A stretch of DNA of 64,000 bases, taken from assembly GCF_022436705.1 (NCBI RefSeq), contig NZ_JAKUHT010000011.1, positions 1-64,000 of the forward strand, given 5' to 3'. Both the position numbers and the translations under genes were made by a program. The notes below the pieces were generated by a model. That model had not been told where the DNA came from and made no database searches. It saw only the letters and a list, made by a program, of their open reading frames with translations. How positions within the stretch are numbered: the stretch's first letter is position 1; the number at the start of each line of letters is the position of its first letter. This document shows positions 39,060-51,604 of this stretch, in pieces. Source of the DNA: Nocardioides sp. CFH 31398. GTDB lineage: Bacteria; Actinomycetota; Actinomycetes; Propionibacteriales; Nocardioidaceae.

Positions 39060-39302
39060 TCAGGCCGTGCGCACCGCTCGGATGATCCTCCTACGCAGCA
39101 CGACCCGGCGCGTGCCGTCCGGGGTGATGCGGACCCGGTCGAGCTCCCAGCCGCCGTGCTCGGCGCGGTCGGTGAGCAGGCGGGTCACGGCGCCGCGGGA
39201 GAAGTCGCGGGGGTAGGTCACGCGGTCGAACTCCCACTCCATCCCGGACCGTGCGGCGCGGCGGGCGGCGAGGTCGGGGAACTGCGAGGGGTCGCGGGCC
39301 AT
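39060..39302 (-). CDS. DUF5703-type small protein
   Basis: 80 residues with GGAAGGAG 5 nt before the ATG. The pattern MEWEFDRVTYPRDFSRG...AEHGGWELDRVRITPDGTR...LRRRI matches a short actinobacterial family (DUF5703) of unknown function. It is soluble, basic and single-domain. It lies downstream of the aldo/keto reductase on the same strand with 21 nt between them, probably one transcript. Confidence 0.8.
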   Translation of the reverse strand: MARDPSQFPDLAARRAARSGMEWEFDRVTYPRDFSRGAVTRLLTDRAEHGGWELDRVRITPDGTRRVVLRRRIIRAVRTA

Positions 39303-39323
39303 CCGGGCTCCTTCCGGTATTTC

Positions 39324-40271
39324 TCAGCCCGACGAGACGTCGTCGAGCGCGTCGCTGATCTCCGCGGGCAGGACCAGCTCCTCGGTCGCCAGGGTGGCAC
39401 GCAGCTGGGAGGCGGTCCGGGCCCCCACGATCGGCGCGGTGACGCCGGGGCGGTCCCGCACCCAGGTCAGCGCCACCTCGAGGGCGGTCCACTCCAGGCC
39501 GTCCGCGGCCTTCGCCACGGCCTCCACGACGCGGGCCGAGACCGGGTCGAGGTAGGGGTCGACGAAACCGGAGAACCGGGCCGACGCGGCACGCGAGGCG
39601 GCCGGCGTCCCGGTCCGGTACTTGCCGGTCAGCACGCCGCGGCCCAGCGGTGACCACGGCAGCACCCCGAGACCGAGCGCCCGGGCGGCGGGCAGGACCT
39701 CGTCCTCGACGTCGCGGTTGAGCAGGGAGTACTCGACCTGCGTCGAGGCGAGCGGGACCCGGCCAGGCAGCGCCGCCTGCCACGTCGCGGCCTGCGCGGT
39801 CTGCCAGCCGGCGTAGTTCGAGACCCCGACGTACGCCGCCCGGCCGGTCGTGACGGCGGTCTCCAGGGCGGCCATCACCTCCTGCACGGGGGTGGCGGGG
39901 TCCCACGCGTGGACCTGCCAGAGGTCGACGTGGTCGGTGCCCAGCCGCTCGAGGGAGGCGTCGAGCTGGGTGAGCAGCGCGCGGCGGGAGGCGTCGACGC
40001 GGCGCACGCCGTCCCGGCGCGACAGGCCCGCCTTCGTCGCGAGGACGACGTCCTCGCGGGACACGACGGTGCCGAGCATGGAGCCCAGCAGCTCCTCGGA
40101 GGCGCCCTCGCCGTACGTCGCGGCGGTGTCGACGAGCGTCCCGCCCGCGTCCACGAAGCCGACGAGCTGCCCGCGGGCCTCGTGCTCGTCGACGTCGGAG
40201 CCCCAGGTCATGGTCCCGAGCCCGAGGCGGGAGACCCGCAGGCCGGTGGCACCCACGGAGCGCTGCTGCAT
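39324..40271 (-). CDS. Aldo/keto reductase
   Basis: 315 residues from the ATG at 40271; TAGGTT ends 7 nt upstream and no ribosome-binding site is present. The (beta/alpha)8 AKR fold shows DTAATYGEG, the catalytic Lys in VVLATKAGL, the His in LWQVHAWD and the NADPH-binding tail segment PIVGARTASQL. It reduces aldehydes or ketones with NADPH; the substrate cannot be assigned. Divergent from uppP. Confidence 0.9.
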   Translation of the reverse strand: MQQRSVGATGLRVSRLGLGTMTWGSDVDEHEARGQLVGFVDAGGTLVDTAATYGEGASEELLGSMLGTVVSREDVVLATKAGLSRRDGVRRVDASRRALLTQLDASLERLGTDHVDLWQVHAWDPATPVQEVMAALETAVTTGRAAYVGVSNYAGWQTAQAATWQAALPGRVPLASTQVEYSLLNRDVEDEVLPAARALGLGVLPWSPLGRGVLTGKYRTGTPAASRAASARFSGFVDPYLDPVSARVVEAVAKAADGLEWTALEVALTWVRDRPGVTAPIVGARTASQLRATLATEELVLPAEISDALDDVSSG

Positions 40272-40360
40272 GGCGCTCAACCTATCCGCCCGGCGCGCGG
40301 GCCCGGCCGCACGGCACGCCGCCGTGCGGCCCCTCCCCGGGGTCCGTACGCTCGACCCCC

Positions 40361-41197
40361 GTGTGGGACTACCTCCAGGCCGTCGTCCTCGGTCTCCTCC
40401 AGGGCCTGACGGAGTTCCTGCCGATCTCCTCCTCGGCGCACCTGCGGATCTACCCGCAGCTCTTCGGCTGGGGCGACCCGGGCGCCGCCTTCACCGCCGT
40501 CGTCCAGATCGGCACCGAGCTGGCGGTGCTCCTCTACTTCCGCAAGGACATCTGGCGCATCGCCGTGACGTGGCTGCGCTCGCTGGTGAAGCCGGAGTAC
40601 CGCGGCCACCGCGACGCCCGCATGGGCTGGTTCATCATCGTCGGCTCGCTGCCGATCGTGGTCCTGGGCCTGCTGTTCGAGGACGCCATCGACTCCGCCC
40701 TGCGCAGCCTCTGGGTGGTCGGGACCACCCTCATCGTCTTCGGCGTCGTGCTGGGGCTCGCCGACAGGTACGGCCGCAACGACAAGCCGATCGAGAAGCT
40801 GACCCTGCGCCACGCCGTCCTCATGGGTGCGGCGCAGGCCGCGGCGCTCGTGCCCGGGGTGTCGCGCAGCGGCGCGACGATCTCGATGGGTCGCGCGCTC
40901 GGCTACGAGCGTGCCGCCGCGACCCGCTACGCCTTCCTCCTCGCCATCCCCGCCGTCGTCGGCGCCGGCGTCTACAAGCTGAAGGACATCGGCGACGAGG
41001 CCAACGCCTACGGCTGGGGCGAGACCGCCGTCGCGACCCTCGTCTCCTTCGTCGTCGGGTACGCCGCCATCGCCTGGCTGCTCCGCTACGTCTCGACCCG
41101 CTCCTACACGCCGTTCGTGGTCTACCGCGTCCTCCTCGGCGCCGCCGTCCTCGGGCTCCTCGGCCTCGGCGTCCTCACCCCGCTCGCCGGCGCCTGA
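40361..41197 (+). CDS. uppP: Undecaprenyl-diphosphate phosphatase
   Basis: 278-residue integral membrane enzyme recycling the undecaprenyl carrier for peptidoglycan and other envelope polymers. Signature 1 GLLQGLTEFLPISSSAHL with its Glu and Ser cluster, and signature 2 LVPGVSRSGATIS with the essential Arg, are intact; eight hydrophobic segments are visible. The GTG follows TACGCT by 8 nt, consistent with a leaderless transcript. Confidence 0.94.
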   Translation: MWDYLQAVVLGLLQGLTEFLPISSSAHLRIYPQLFGWGDPGAAFTAVVQIGTELAVLLYFRKDIWRIAVTWLRSLVKPEYRGHRDARMGWFIIVGSLPIVVLGLLFEDAIDSALRSLWVVGTTLIVFGVVLGLADRYGRNDKPIEKLTLRHAVLMGAAQAAALVPGVSRSGATISMGRALGYERAAATRYAFLLAIPAVVGAGVYKLKDIGDEANAYGWGETAVATLVSFVVGYAAIAWLLRYVSTRSYTPFVVYRVLLGAAVLGLLGLGVLTPLAGA

Positions 41198-41199
41198 CG

Positions 41200-41310
41200 G
41201 GTCGGTCGGGCCGGTCGGTCGGGCCGGTCGGTCGGTGCCGGCAGCACGCCGTTTCCGCCGAATCGGTGCCGTTACGGCGCGCGGCGACGCCGATTCGGCA
41301 GAAACGGCGC
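41200..41310. repeat. 13-nt tandem repeat and palindromic repeat family, composite pair B
   Basis: 41200-41239 holds about three copies of GGTCGGTCGGGCC. Then come palindrome B1 (41244-41269; arms GCCGTTTCC and GAATCGGTGC) and B2 (41286-41310; a GATTCGG arm facing GAAACGGCG). The spacing and order match pairs A and C. The gap separates uppP from convergent corA. Confidence 0.85.
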
Positions 41311-41346
41311 GACGGCGCCCCCGACCGGCGGACGCGCCGACGCGGG

Positions 41347-42330
41347 TCAGAGCCAGCCGGAGCGCTTGAACAGCCACCAGAGGCCGGCGGCGGTGCCGCC
41401 CATCAGCAGCAGGGCGTAGGCGTAGCCGAAGCGCCACGCGAGCTCGGGCATGTGCTCGAAGTTCATGCCGTAGACCCCGGCGATGAGCGTGGGTACGACG
41501 ACGAGCGCGGCGCCGGCGGAGATCTTGCGCATGTCGTCGTTCTGCTGCATGGAGATCCGGGTGGCGTGGGCGTCGAACGCCGTCGAGAGCAGCCCGTCGA
41601 GCGACTCGACGTCCTCGGCGACGAGGTCGAGGTGGTCGGCGATGTCGCGGAAGTAGGGCGCCGCCTTGGACTCCACGCCCTCCACCTCGCCGCTGGCCAG
41701 CCGGCGCAGCGGCTCGCGCAGCGGCATCACCGCCCGCCGCATCTCGGCGAGCTCGCGCTTGAGGACGTAGATGCGGGCCGAGTCCTGCGTCCGCTCGTCG
41801 GAGAACACGGAGGCCTCGACCTCGTCGACGTCGACCATCAGCTCGCCGGCGACCCTGCCGTACTCCTCGACCACCCGGTCGCACACCGCGTGCAGGACGG
41901 CCGCGGTGCCGTGGCGCAGCAGCTCCTCGTGGGACTCCAGGGCGCTGCGGGCGCCGTCGAGCGGCGCCCCGGCGCCGTGACGGACGGTGACGACGAAGTC
42001 CGGGCCGATGAACACGTCGATCTCGCCGGTCTCGACCGCGTCCTCGGCGTCGACGTACCAGAGCGTCTTGAGGACGAGGAACAGCGTCTGGCCGTAGCGC
42101 TCCAGCTTCGGGCGCTGGTGGGCGTCGCGGGCGTCCTCCACCGAGAGCGGGTGCAGCTCGAAGACCCGGGCGACCTCGGCGAGCTCGTCCTCCTGCGGGT
42201 CGTGCAGGCCGACCCAGGCCACCTCGCCGTCCCGGCACCCCGCCCGCAGGGCCCGCAGGTCCGCGACGTCCTGGCTGGGCGCCTCGGACAGGCGGTGCCC
42301 GTCGAGGTAGCGCGCGGCGTCCACGATCAC
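41347..42330 (-). CDS. corA: CorA-family magnesium/cobalt transporter
   Basis: 327 residues. A large N-terminal cytosolic funnel domain is followed by the long stalk helix and two C-terminal helices. The signature YGMNFEHMPEL (GMN motif at the pore mouth) is intact, and the C-terminus WLFKRSGWL is basic as usual. It is a pentameric Mg2+ channel. TAGCCT ends 6 nt before the GTG, consistent with a leaderless transcript; divergent from the phosphomutase gene. Confidence 0.93.
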   Translation of the reverse strand: MIVDAARYLDGHRLSEAPSQDVADLRALRAGCRDGEVAWVGLHDPQEDELAEVARVFELHPLSVEDARDAHQRPKLERYGQTLFLVLKTLWYVDAEDAVETGEIDVFIGPDFVVTVRHGAGAPLDGARSALESHEELLRHGTAAVLHAVCDRVVEEYGRVAGELMVDVDEVEASVFSDERTQDSARIYVLKRELAEMRRAVMPLREPLRRLASGEVEGVESKAAPYFRDIADHLDLVAEDVESLDGLLSTAFDAHATRISMQQNDDMRKISAGAALVVVPTLIAGVYGMNFEHMPELAWRFGYAYALLLMGGTAAGLWWLFKRSGWL

Positions 42331-42391
42331 GGCCTCAGGCTAGGACCTCGCCGACCCGCGCGGGCCCGGACGCCCCGTAGGCTCCGGACCC

Positions 42392-43105
42392 ATGGCCACC
42401 GTCGTCCTCGTCCGTCACGGCCGTACGACGGCCAACGCCTCCGGCGTCCTCGCCGGGCGCTCCCCGGGCGTGAAGCTCGACGAGGTCGGCCAGGGCCAGG
42501 CCGCCCGCACCGCGGAGCGCCTCGCGGTCGTCCCGCTGGCCGCGGTGGTCTCGAGCCCGCTGGTCCGCTGCCGACAGACCGCCGCCGCGATCGTGGGTGC
42601 CCAGGCGAGCCCCGTGGACGTCGAGCTCGAGAAGGCGCTCACCGAGTGCGACTACGGCGAGTGGCAGGGCCGGCCCCTGAAGGAGCTCGCGAAGGAGAAG
42701 CTGTGGGCCAGCGTGCAGCGCACGCCGTCCTCGGTGACCTTCCCCGGCGGGGAGTCGATGCGCGCCATGCAGATGCGCGGCGTGGACGCGATCCGTCGCC
42801 ACGACGCCGCCGTGGAGGCCGCCCACGGGCCGGACGCCGTGTGGGTGGCCGTCAGCCACGGCGACGTCATCAAGTCGATCCTGGCCGAGGCGCTCGGCAC
42901 CCACCTCGACCTGTTCCAGCGACTCCACGTCGACCCGGCGTCCGTATCGGTGGTCAGGCTCGTGGGTGGCTCGCCGTCGGTGCCCTGCACCAACACCCAC
43001 GCCGGCGACCTCGGCTGGCTCGTGCCGCCCGCGAAGCCCGGGCGCCGCAGGCGCCGCAGCGCGGACGCCGTCGTCGGCGGCGGCGCTGGGCCGGGTACCG
43101 CGTAG
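42392..43105 (+). CDS. Histidine phosphatase / phosphomutase, MSMEG_4193 type
   Basis: 237 residues. The phosphoglycerate-mutase-like fold starts with the catalytic LVRHGRTTAN; the second His is in VSHGDVIKSI, and Glu lies in LTECDYGEWQG. The conserved order with DUF3090, SCO1664 and mshC genes matches the actinobacterial MSMEG_4193 subfamily, whose substrate is unknown. TAGGCT ends 8 nt before the ATG, consistent with a leaderless transcript. Confidence 0.88.
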   Translation: MATVVLVRHGRTTANASGVLAGRSPGVKLDEVGQGQAARTAERLAVVPLAAVVSSPLVRCRQTAAAIVGAQASPVDVELEKALTECDYGEWQGRPLKELAKEKLWASVQRTPSSVTFPGGESMRAMQMRGVDAIRRHDAAVEAAHGPDAVWVAVSHGDVIKSILAEALGTHLDLFQRLHVDPASVSVVRLVGGSPSVPCTNTHAGDLGWLVPPAKPGRRRRRSADAVVGGGAGPGTA

Positions 43106-43135
43106 GCGGGTGGGCCGCGGTCCTAGGCTTGTCCC

Positions 43136-43714
43136 ATGCCGCCCGTGGTGCACTCGTTCGACCCGCCCGAGAGGTTCGTGGCGGGCACCGTCGGCGAACC
43201 CGGCGCGCGCACGTTCTTCCTGCAGGCCCGCTCCGGCGTCCAGCTGGTCTCGGTCGCGCTGGAGAAGCAGCAGGTCCAGGCGCTCGCCGAGCGCGTCGAC
43301 GAGCTGCTCGACGAGGTCATGAACGCCAGCACGGCCGACACCGTCGTCCCCGCCGTCGCGCCGCTCGACCTGGAGGACACCGCGCCCCTGGAGCAGCCGA
43401 TCGAGGAGGAGTTCCGCGCCGGCACCATGACGCTGTCGTGGGACCCCGAGGACACCCGGGTCGTCATCGAGGTGTTCCCGTACTCCGACGCCGCCGTCGT
43501 CCGCCCCGACCAGGGCGAGGAGGAGGTCGAGGAGCCGGAGCCCGAGGAGGTGCTCCTGGTCCGCCTCGCCCCGGGCGCGGCCCGCGCCTTCGTGAAGCGC
43601 GCGGAGCAGGTGCTCGAGGCCGGTCGTCCCGCCTGCCCGTTCTGCGGCCACCCCATGGACCCCGACGGCCACCTGTGCGTGCGGGCCAACGGGTTCCGGC
43701 GGCGGGACCCCTGA
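43136..43714 (+). CDS. DUF3090 family protein
   Basis: 192 residues. The N-terminal FDPPERFVAGTVGEPGARTFFLQA and the C-terminal zinc-ribbon-like CPFCGHPMDPDGHLC identify the actinobacterial DUF3090 family of unknown function. An acidic linker (EEEVEEPEPEE) lies between. Its fixed position between the phosphomutase and SCO1664-type genes suggests a shared pathway. TAGGCT ends 6 nt before the ATG. Confidence 0.9.
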   Translation: MPPVVHSFDPPERFVAGTVGEPGARTFFLQARSGVQLVSVALEKQQVQALAERVDELLDEVMNASTADTVVPAVAPLDLEDTAPLEQPIEEEFRAGTMTLSWDPEDTRVVIEVFPYSDAAVVRPDQGEEEVEEPEPEEVLLVRLAPGAARAFVKRAEQVLEAGRPACPFCGHPMDPDGHLCVRANGFRRRDP

Positions 43715-43718
43715 GCGC

Positions 43719-44561
43719 GTGACCCCAGAGCCGCGGGACGGGTACACGGACGAGGTGACCGACTCCGCCCACCCGCTGGACGACGCCGTGGCCGAGGCGC
43801 TGCGCCACGCACCGCTCGAGGTGCGCGGCCGGATCATGCCTGCCTCGAACGCCACCTTCCTCGGCGAGGTCGAGGGCGTGCAGGTGGTCTACAAGCCGGT
43901 CGCGGGGGAGCGGCCGCTGTGGGACTTCCCCGACGGCACCCTCGCCGGGCGGGAGGTGGCGGCGTACCTGCTCAGCGAGTCGCTCGGCTGGGGCGTCGTC
44001 CCCCCGACGATCCTGCGCGACGGGCCCCACGGTCCGGGGATGGTCCAGCTGTGGCAGGACGTCGACGAGGCCCAGGACGCCGTCGACATCGTCGAGGCCG
44101 GTGAGCTCCCCGAGGGCTGGCTGCACGTCTTCGACGGCCTGGACGGCGACAACCGCGACGTCTCGCTCATCCACGAGGACTCCGACCCGCTGCGCCGCAT
44201 GGCCGTCTTCGACGTCCTCGCCAACAACGCCGACCGCAAGGGCGGCCACGTGCTCGCCATGGCCGACGGCCACCGCTACGGCGTCGACCACGGCCTGACC
44301 TTCCACGTCGAGACGAAGCTGCGGACGGTCCTGTGGGGCTGGGTCGGCGAGACCGTGCCCGAGGAGGACCTGGACGGCGTCCGCCGGGTCGTGACCGACC
44401 TGGGGGAGGCCCTCGACGGCCCGCTGGCCCTGGACCTGGTCGAGCACGTCAGCGAGCCCGAGATCACCGTCCTGCTGCGCCGCTGCCTGCGGATGCTGCG
44501 GGCCCCCGAGATGCCGGCGCCGCGGGGGATGGGCCCCGCCATCCCGTGGCCCCCGTTCTGA
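43719..44561 (+). CDS. SCO1664-family kinase-like protein
   Basis: 280 residues, GTG start 4 nt after the DUF3090 stop, so one transcript. It resembles a minimal PI3/4-kinase-like fold: ATP-site region VVYKPVAGERPLWDFPDGTLAGREVAA (split for length: VVYKPVAGERP then LWDFPDGTLAGREV), the catalytic-type segment DVLANNADRKGGHVL and metal motif GVDHGLTFH. Actinobacterial relatives are annotated as SCO1664 family; the substrate is unknown. It belongs to the conserved block leading into mshC. Confidence 0.85.
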   Translation: MTPEPRDGYTDEVTDSAHPLDDAVAEALRHAPLEVRGRIMPASNATFLGEVEGVQVVYKPVAGERPLWDFPDGTLAGREVAAYLLSESLGWGVVPPTILRDGPHGPGMVQLWQDVDEAQDAVDIVEAGELPEGWLHVFDGLDGDNRDVSLIHEDSDPLRRMAVFDVLANNADRKGGHVLAMADGHRYGVDHGLTFHVETKLRTVLWGWVGETVPEEDLDGVRRVVTDLGEALDGPLALDLVEHVSEPEITVLLRRCLRMLRAPEMPAPRGMGPAIPWPPF

Positions 44562-44585
44562 GACGGCCCCACTAGGCTCGCGCCC

Positions 44586-45824
44586 ATGCGTTCGTGGTCC
44601 TCGCCGTCGGTGCCCGCCCTCGACGTCGCGGGACCGCCGGTGGTCCTGCACGACGTGGCGACCGGCCGTCGTCGCACCACCGAGCCCGACGGCCCGGCGC
44701 GGCTCTACGTCTGCGGGATCACGCCGTACGACGCCACCCACATCGGTCACGCGGCGACCTACGTCGCCTTCGACCTGCTCGTGCGGGCCTGGCGCAACGC
44801 CGGCCACGAGGTCGTCTACGTCCAGAACGTCACCGACGTCGACGACCCGCTGCTCGAGCGCGCCACCGCGGTCGGCACCGACTGGCGGGCGCTCGCCGAG
44901 CGGGAGACCGAGCTGTTCCGCGAGGACATGACCGCCCTGCGCGTGATGGCCCCCGACCACTTCGTCGGCGCGGTCGAGTCGATCCCGCTGGTCGAGGACC
45001 TCATCGCCGAGCTCGAGGCGCGCGGGACGACGTACAGGGTGGACGACGACCTGTACTTCTCGGTCACCTCCGACCCGGACTTCGGCGCCGTGTCCGGCTG
45101 GAGCCGCGACGAGATGCTCCGGGTCTACCCCGAGCGCGGCGGCGACCCCGACCGCCCGGGCAAGAAGGACCCGCTCGACTGCGTGGTGTGGCGTGCCGAG
45201 CGCCCCGACGAGCCGGCCTGGGACTCCCGCTTCGGCCGCGGCCGCCCCGGCTGGCACATCGAGTGCACCGCGATCGCCCGCGAGCACCTCGGCGGATCCT
45301 TCGACGTCCAGGGCGGCGGCTCCGACCTCGTCTTCCCGCACCACGAGATGTGCGCCTCCGAGGCCCACGCGGCGACCCCGGGGACGCCGTTCGCGCAGAC
45401 CTACGCCCACGCCGGGATGGTGGCCTTCGACGGCGAGAAGATGTCGAAGTCGAAGGGCAACCTCGTCTTCGTCTCCGCCCTGCGCCACGCCGAGGTCGAC
45501 CCCATGGCCGTGCGGCTGCGGCTGCTCCGCGAGCACTACCGCTCCGACTGGGAGTGGACCGACGCCGACCTGTTCACCGCCGTCGACCAGCTCGACACCT
45601 GGCGCCGCGCCGTCGCCGTCGGCTCCGGCGCCCCCTCCGAGCCCGTCGTCGCCGGCGTCCTCGCCGCCCTCGCCGACGACCTCGACGCCCCCACCGCCGT
45701 CGCCATCGTCGACCGCTGGGCCGCCGACACCCTCGGCGTCTCCGGCCTGGCCGACACCTCCGACCGCCACGCAGGCGACGCCGTCAGCGCCGTCGTCGAC
45801 GCGGCCCTCGGCGTCCGGCTGTAG
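44586..45824 (+). CDS. mshC: Cysteine--1-D-myo-inosityl 2-amino-2-deoxy-alpha-D-glucopyranoside ligase (mycothiol synthesis)
   Basis: 412 residues. It joins Cys to GlcN-Ins, the third step of mycothiol synthesis, using ATP. Class I tRNA-synthetase-like fold: zinc Cys43 ([15 protein letters not shown] with the HIGH-like THIGH 51-55), WHIECTAIA, the second zinc site, and KMSKS (285-289). The short length compared with CysS and the absence of an anticodon domain favour MshC. TAGGCT ends 7 nt before the ATG. It shows the host uses mycothiol. Confidence 0.94.
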   Translation: MRSWSSPSVPALDVAGPPVVLHDVATGRRRTTEPDGPARLYVCGITPYDATHIGHAATYVAFDLLVRAWRNAGHEVVYVQNVTDVDDPLLERATAVGTDWRALAERETELFREDMTALRVMAPDHFVGAVESIPLVEDLIAELEARGTTYRVDDDLYFSVTSDPDFGAVSGWSRDEMLRVYPERGGDPDRPGKKDPLDCVVWRAERPDEPAWDSRFGRGRPGWHIECTAIAREHLGGSFDVQGGGSDLVFPHHEMCASEAHAATPGTPFAQTYAHAGMVAFDGEKMSKSKGNLVFVSALRHAEVDPMAVRLRLLREHYRSDWEWTDADLFTAVDQLDTWRRAVAVGSGAPSEPVVAGVLAALADDLDAPTAVAIVDRWAADTLGVSGLADTSDRHAGDAVSAVVDAALGVRL

Positions 45825-45845
45825 GTCCACCCGGGTCCGTCGTCG

Positions 45846-46073
45846 GCGCCGTTTCGTCACGAACGGCGGCCAGTTCGACGGCGGCGGCGCCGTTTCGCAC
45901 GAAACGGCGTCGGAAGGACCGGCCGAGGAAGACGGCGGAGGATCCCCGCGCCGGTCGCGCTGAGATCCTCCGTCGAGGCCGTTCTGCCGGCGCAGGGTTG
46001 AGGCGGACGCGCCGTTTCGCACGAAACGGCGCGCTGCGGGACGTCGTGCACGGCGTTTCTGCAGAAACGGCGC
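45846..46073. repeat. Cluster D of four palindromic repeat units
   Basis: D1 45846-45870 (GCGCCGTTTCGTC / ACGAACGGCGGC), D2 45886-45911, D3 46009-46032 (both with CGCCGTTTCG facing CGAAACGGCG) and D4 46051-46073 (GGCGTTTCTG / CAGAAACGGC) occupy the gap between convergent mshC and the PAC2 gene. A terminator-like element (45937-45975) sits in the middle. This is the densest cluster of the family in the window. Confidence 0.88.
45937..45975. terminator. Terminator-like hairpin, copy 2 of a 39-nt element
   Basis: 33 of 39 positions match the element after sugE (1213-1251), including the invariant GATCCTCCGTCG end. Substitutions in the stem are partly uncompensated here, and the stem GGATC/GATCC plus GCGC/GCGC is retained. 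It lies between convergent genes, like copy 1. Confidence 0.65.
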
Positions 46074-46096
46074 GCACCCCCGCCGCCCGGACGACC

Positions 46097-46942
46097 TCAG
46101 TCGCTGTCGCGCCGCTTCAGGTACCGCTCGAACTCGCGCGCGATGGCCTCGCCGGAGGCCTCGGGGAGGTCGGTGGTGTCGCGGGCCTCCTCGAGGGCCT
46201 TGACGTACTCGGCGACGTCCTCGTCCTCCTCGGCGAGCTCGTCGACGCCGCGCTCCCAGGCGCGGGACTCCTCGGGCAGGTCGCCGAGGGGGACCGAGAC
46301 CTCGAGCAGGTCCTCCACGTGGCCGAGCAGCGCCAGGGTCGCCTTGGGGCACGGCGGCTGCGCGACGTAGTGGGGGACGGCGGCCCAGTAGGAGACGTTG
46401 GGGATGTCGAGGCGGCCGCAGGCGTCGGCGAACACCCCGACGATCCCGGTCGGACCCTCGTACGTCGACGGCTCGACCTTGAGCCGGTCGAGCAGCTCGG
46501 GCTCGGTCGCGGTCCCCGTCACCGGCACCGGGCGGGTGTGGGGGGTGTCGGCGAGCAGGGCGCCGAGGGTGATGACCAGGGAGCCGCCCAGCTCGTCGCA
46601 GGCCGCCAGCAGCTCGGCGCAGAACTGCCGCCACCGCATGTTCGGCTCGATCCCGCGCAGCAGGATGACGTCGCGGTGCAGGTCGGGCGGCGAGGCGATG
46701 GCGATCTGGGTGCTCGGCCAGGTGATCTGGCGGTGGCCCGCCGGATCGGTCCCGACCAGGGGCCGGTGCATCTGGAAGTCGTAGAAGTCCTCCGGGTCGA
46801 TGGCTCCGACCACGCGGGCGTCCCAGGCCCTGATGAGGTGGTCCACCACGCCCGACGCGGCGTCCGCGGCGTCGTTCCAGCCCTCGAACGCGGCGATCAC
46901 CACGGGGTCGACCAGCTCGCCGACGTCCTCGATCTCGATCAC
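46097..46942 (-). CDS. PAC2-family protein
   Basis: 281 residues. The PAC2 (proteasome assembly chaperone 2-like) fold shows VVIAAFEGWNDAADAAS near the start, GIEPNMRWRQF, LGALLADTPHTRPVPVTGTA and a helical C-terminal extension. Bacterial members are common in actinobacteria and of unknown role. A link to the proteasome genes 15 kb away is only suggestive. TAGGCT ends 6 nt before the GTG and GGAGGA lies in between, so both leaderless and Shine-Dalgarno starts are possible. Confidence 0.88.
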   Translation of the reverse strand: MIEIEDVGELVDPVVIAAFEGWNDAADAASGVVDHLIRAWDARVVGAIDPEDFYDFQMHRPLVGTDPAGHRQITWPSTQIAIASPPDLHRDVILLRGIEPNMRWRQFCAELLAACDELGGSLVITLGALLADTPHTRPVPVTGTATEPELLDRLKVEPSTYEGPTGIVGVFADACGRLDIPNVSYWAAVPHYVAQPPCPKATLALLGHVEDLLEVSVPLGDLPEESRAWERGVDELAEEDEDVAEYVKALEEARDTTDLPEASGEAIAREFERYLKRRDSD

Positions 46943-47030
46943 TCCTCCAGCCTAGGCGGAGCGCGGACGCCGCAGGAGGAGCCGTCCGCCCGCCGTTCAC
47001 GATTACGTCACCCCGCGGGCCGGTGGGATC

Positions 47031-50789
<3,759 letters not shown>

Positions 50790-50794
50790 GCCCG

Positions 50795-51487
50795 ATGAAC
50801 GAGCCCGGCCCGGGGAGGGCCCGCGCCGTCCTGTGGGACATGGACGGCACCCTGGTCGACACCGAGCCCGCCTGGATCGCCGCGGAGCACGCGCTCGTGA
50901 CCGAGCACGGCGGCACGTGGACCCACGAGCACGCGATGGCGCTGGTGGGCGCGGACCTGCTGGACGCCGGCGCCTACCTGCGCGAGCACGGGGGAGTGGA
51001 CCTGACCCCGCACGAGATCGTCGAGGAGCTCCTCGACCGCGTGGTCGGCGTCGTCACCGCCGACATCCCCTGGCGGCCCGGCGCCCGTGACCTGCTCGCC
51101 GCCGTCCGGGAGGCCGGCGTCCCCTGCGCCCTGGTGACGATGTCGTGGGAGCGGTTCGCCGCCCCCGTCGTCGCCGCGCTCCCGCCCGGCACGTTCGACG
51201 CCGTCGTCACCGGCGACGCCGTACGACGCGGCAAGCCGCACCCCGACCCGTACCTGCGCGGCGCCGAGCTCCTCGGCGTCGACCCCACCGACTGCGTCGC
51301 CGTCGAGGACTCACCCACAGGCGCAGCCAGCGCCGCCGCCGCCGGCTGCGCCACCCTCGTCGTCCCCCACCACGTGCCCGTCGAGCCCGCGGCGGGCCTG
51401 GTGTTCGCCGATTCGCTCGAAACGGTGACGACCGACCACCTGCTCGGGCTCGCCCCGCGCTCCCCGGAGTCGCTCACCCGATCGTGA
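50795..51487 (+). CDS. HAD-family hydrolase (phosphatase)
   Basis: 230 residues. Motif I DMDGTLVDTE with nucleophile Asp15 and Asp17, motif II VTMSWERF, motif III Lys in RRGKPHPDPYL and motif IV AVEDSPTGAASA. The helical cap (about 25-85) is that of beta-phosphoglucomutase-like phosphatases. The start follows the metH stop by 5 nt (a GTG at 50786 would overlap it), so it is co-expressed. A degenerate match to the palindromic repeat lies in its 3' end (51407-51427). Confidence 0.9.
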   Translation: MNEPGPGRARAVLWDMDGTLVDTEPAWIAAEHALVTEHGGTWTHEHAMALVGADLLDAGAYLREHGGVDLTPHEIVEELLDRVVGVVTADIPWRPGARDLLAAVREAGVPCALVTMSWERFAAPVVAALPPGTFDAVVTGDAVRRGKPHPDPYLRGAELLGVDPTDCVAVEDSPTGAASAAAAGCATLVVPHHVPVEPAAGLVFADSLETVTTDHLLGLAPRSPESLTRS

Positions 51488-51521
51488 GCCGATCGTGACC
51501 TCGGTTCGGGCCGTTCAGGCG

Positions 51522-51550
51522 TGACCCGGCACGCGGGCGCGGACTAGATT
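51522..51550 (+). promoter_or_regulatory. Promoter of the peptide ABC transporter operon
   Basis: TGACCC (51522-51527) and TAGATT (51545-51550) are spaced by 17 bases, as for a primary-sigma promoter. A leader of roughly 45-50 nt then precedes the GTG at 51605 with AAGAGG. Just upstream is a direct repeat of GATCGTGA around the previous stop codon. Confidence 0.5.
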
Positions 51551-51604
51551 CCCGGCAGTCTGCTCGGGCGGTCCGCGCCCGTGCGCCTGGTCAAGAGGTG
51601 GCTC

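Noticed and set aside
45846-46073. CRISPR array
   Set aside because: The repeated units are palindromic, unequal in length and irregularly spaced, with no uniform spacers and no cas genes in the window.
46943-47030. Cobalamin riboswitch before metH
   Set aside because: The gap is only 88 nt and lacks the conserved B12-box sequence and the required length.
51407-51427. A nineteenth palindromic repeat unit in the HAD phosphatase gene (GCCGATTCG / CGAAACGGTG)
   Set aside because: The arms match but the surrounding protein segment (FADSLETV) is ordinary for the family C-terminus. A chance resemblance is as likely as a decayed unit, so it was not counted.
51484-51505. Direct repeat of GATCGTGA as an attachment site
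   Set aside because: Only 8 nt, adjacent copies, no integrase or tRNA nearby.
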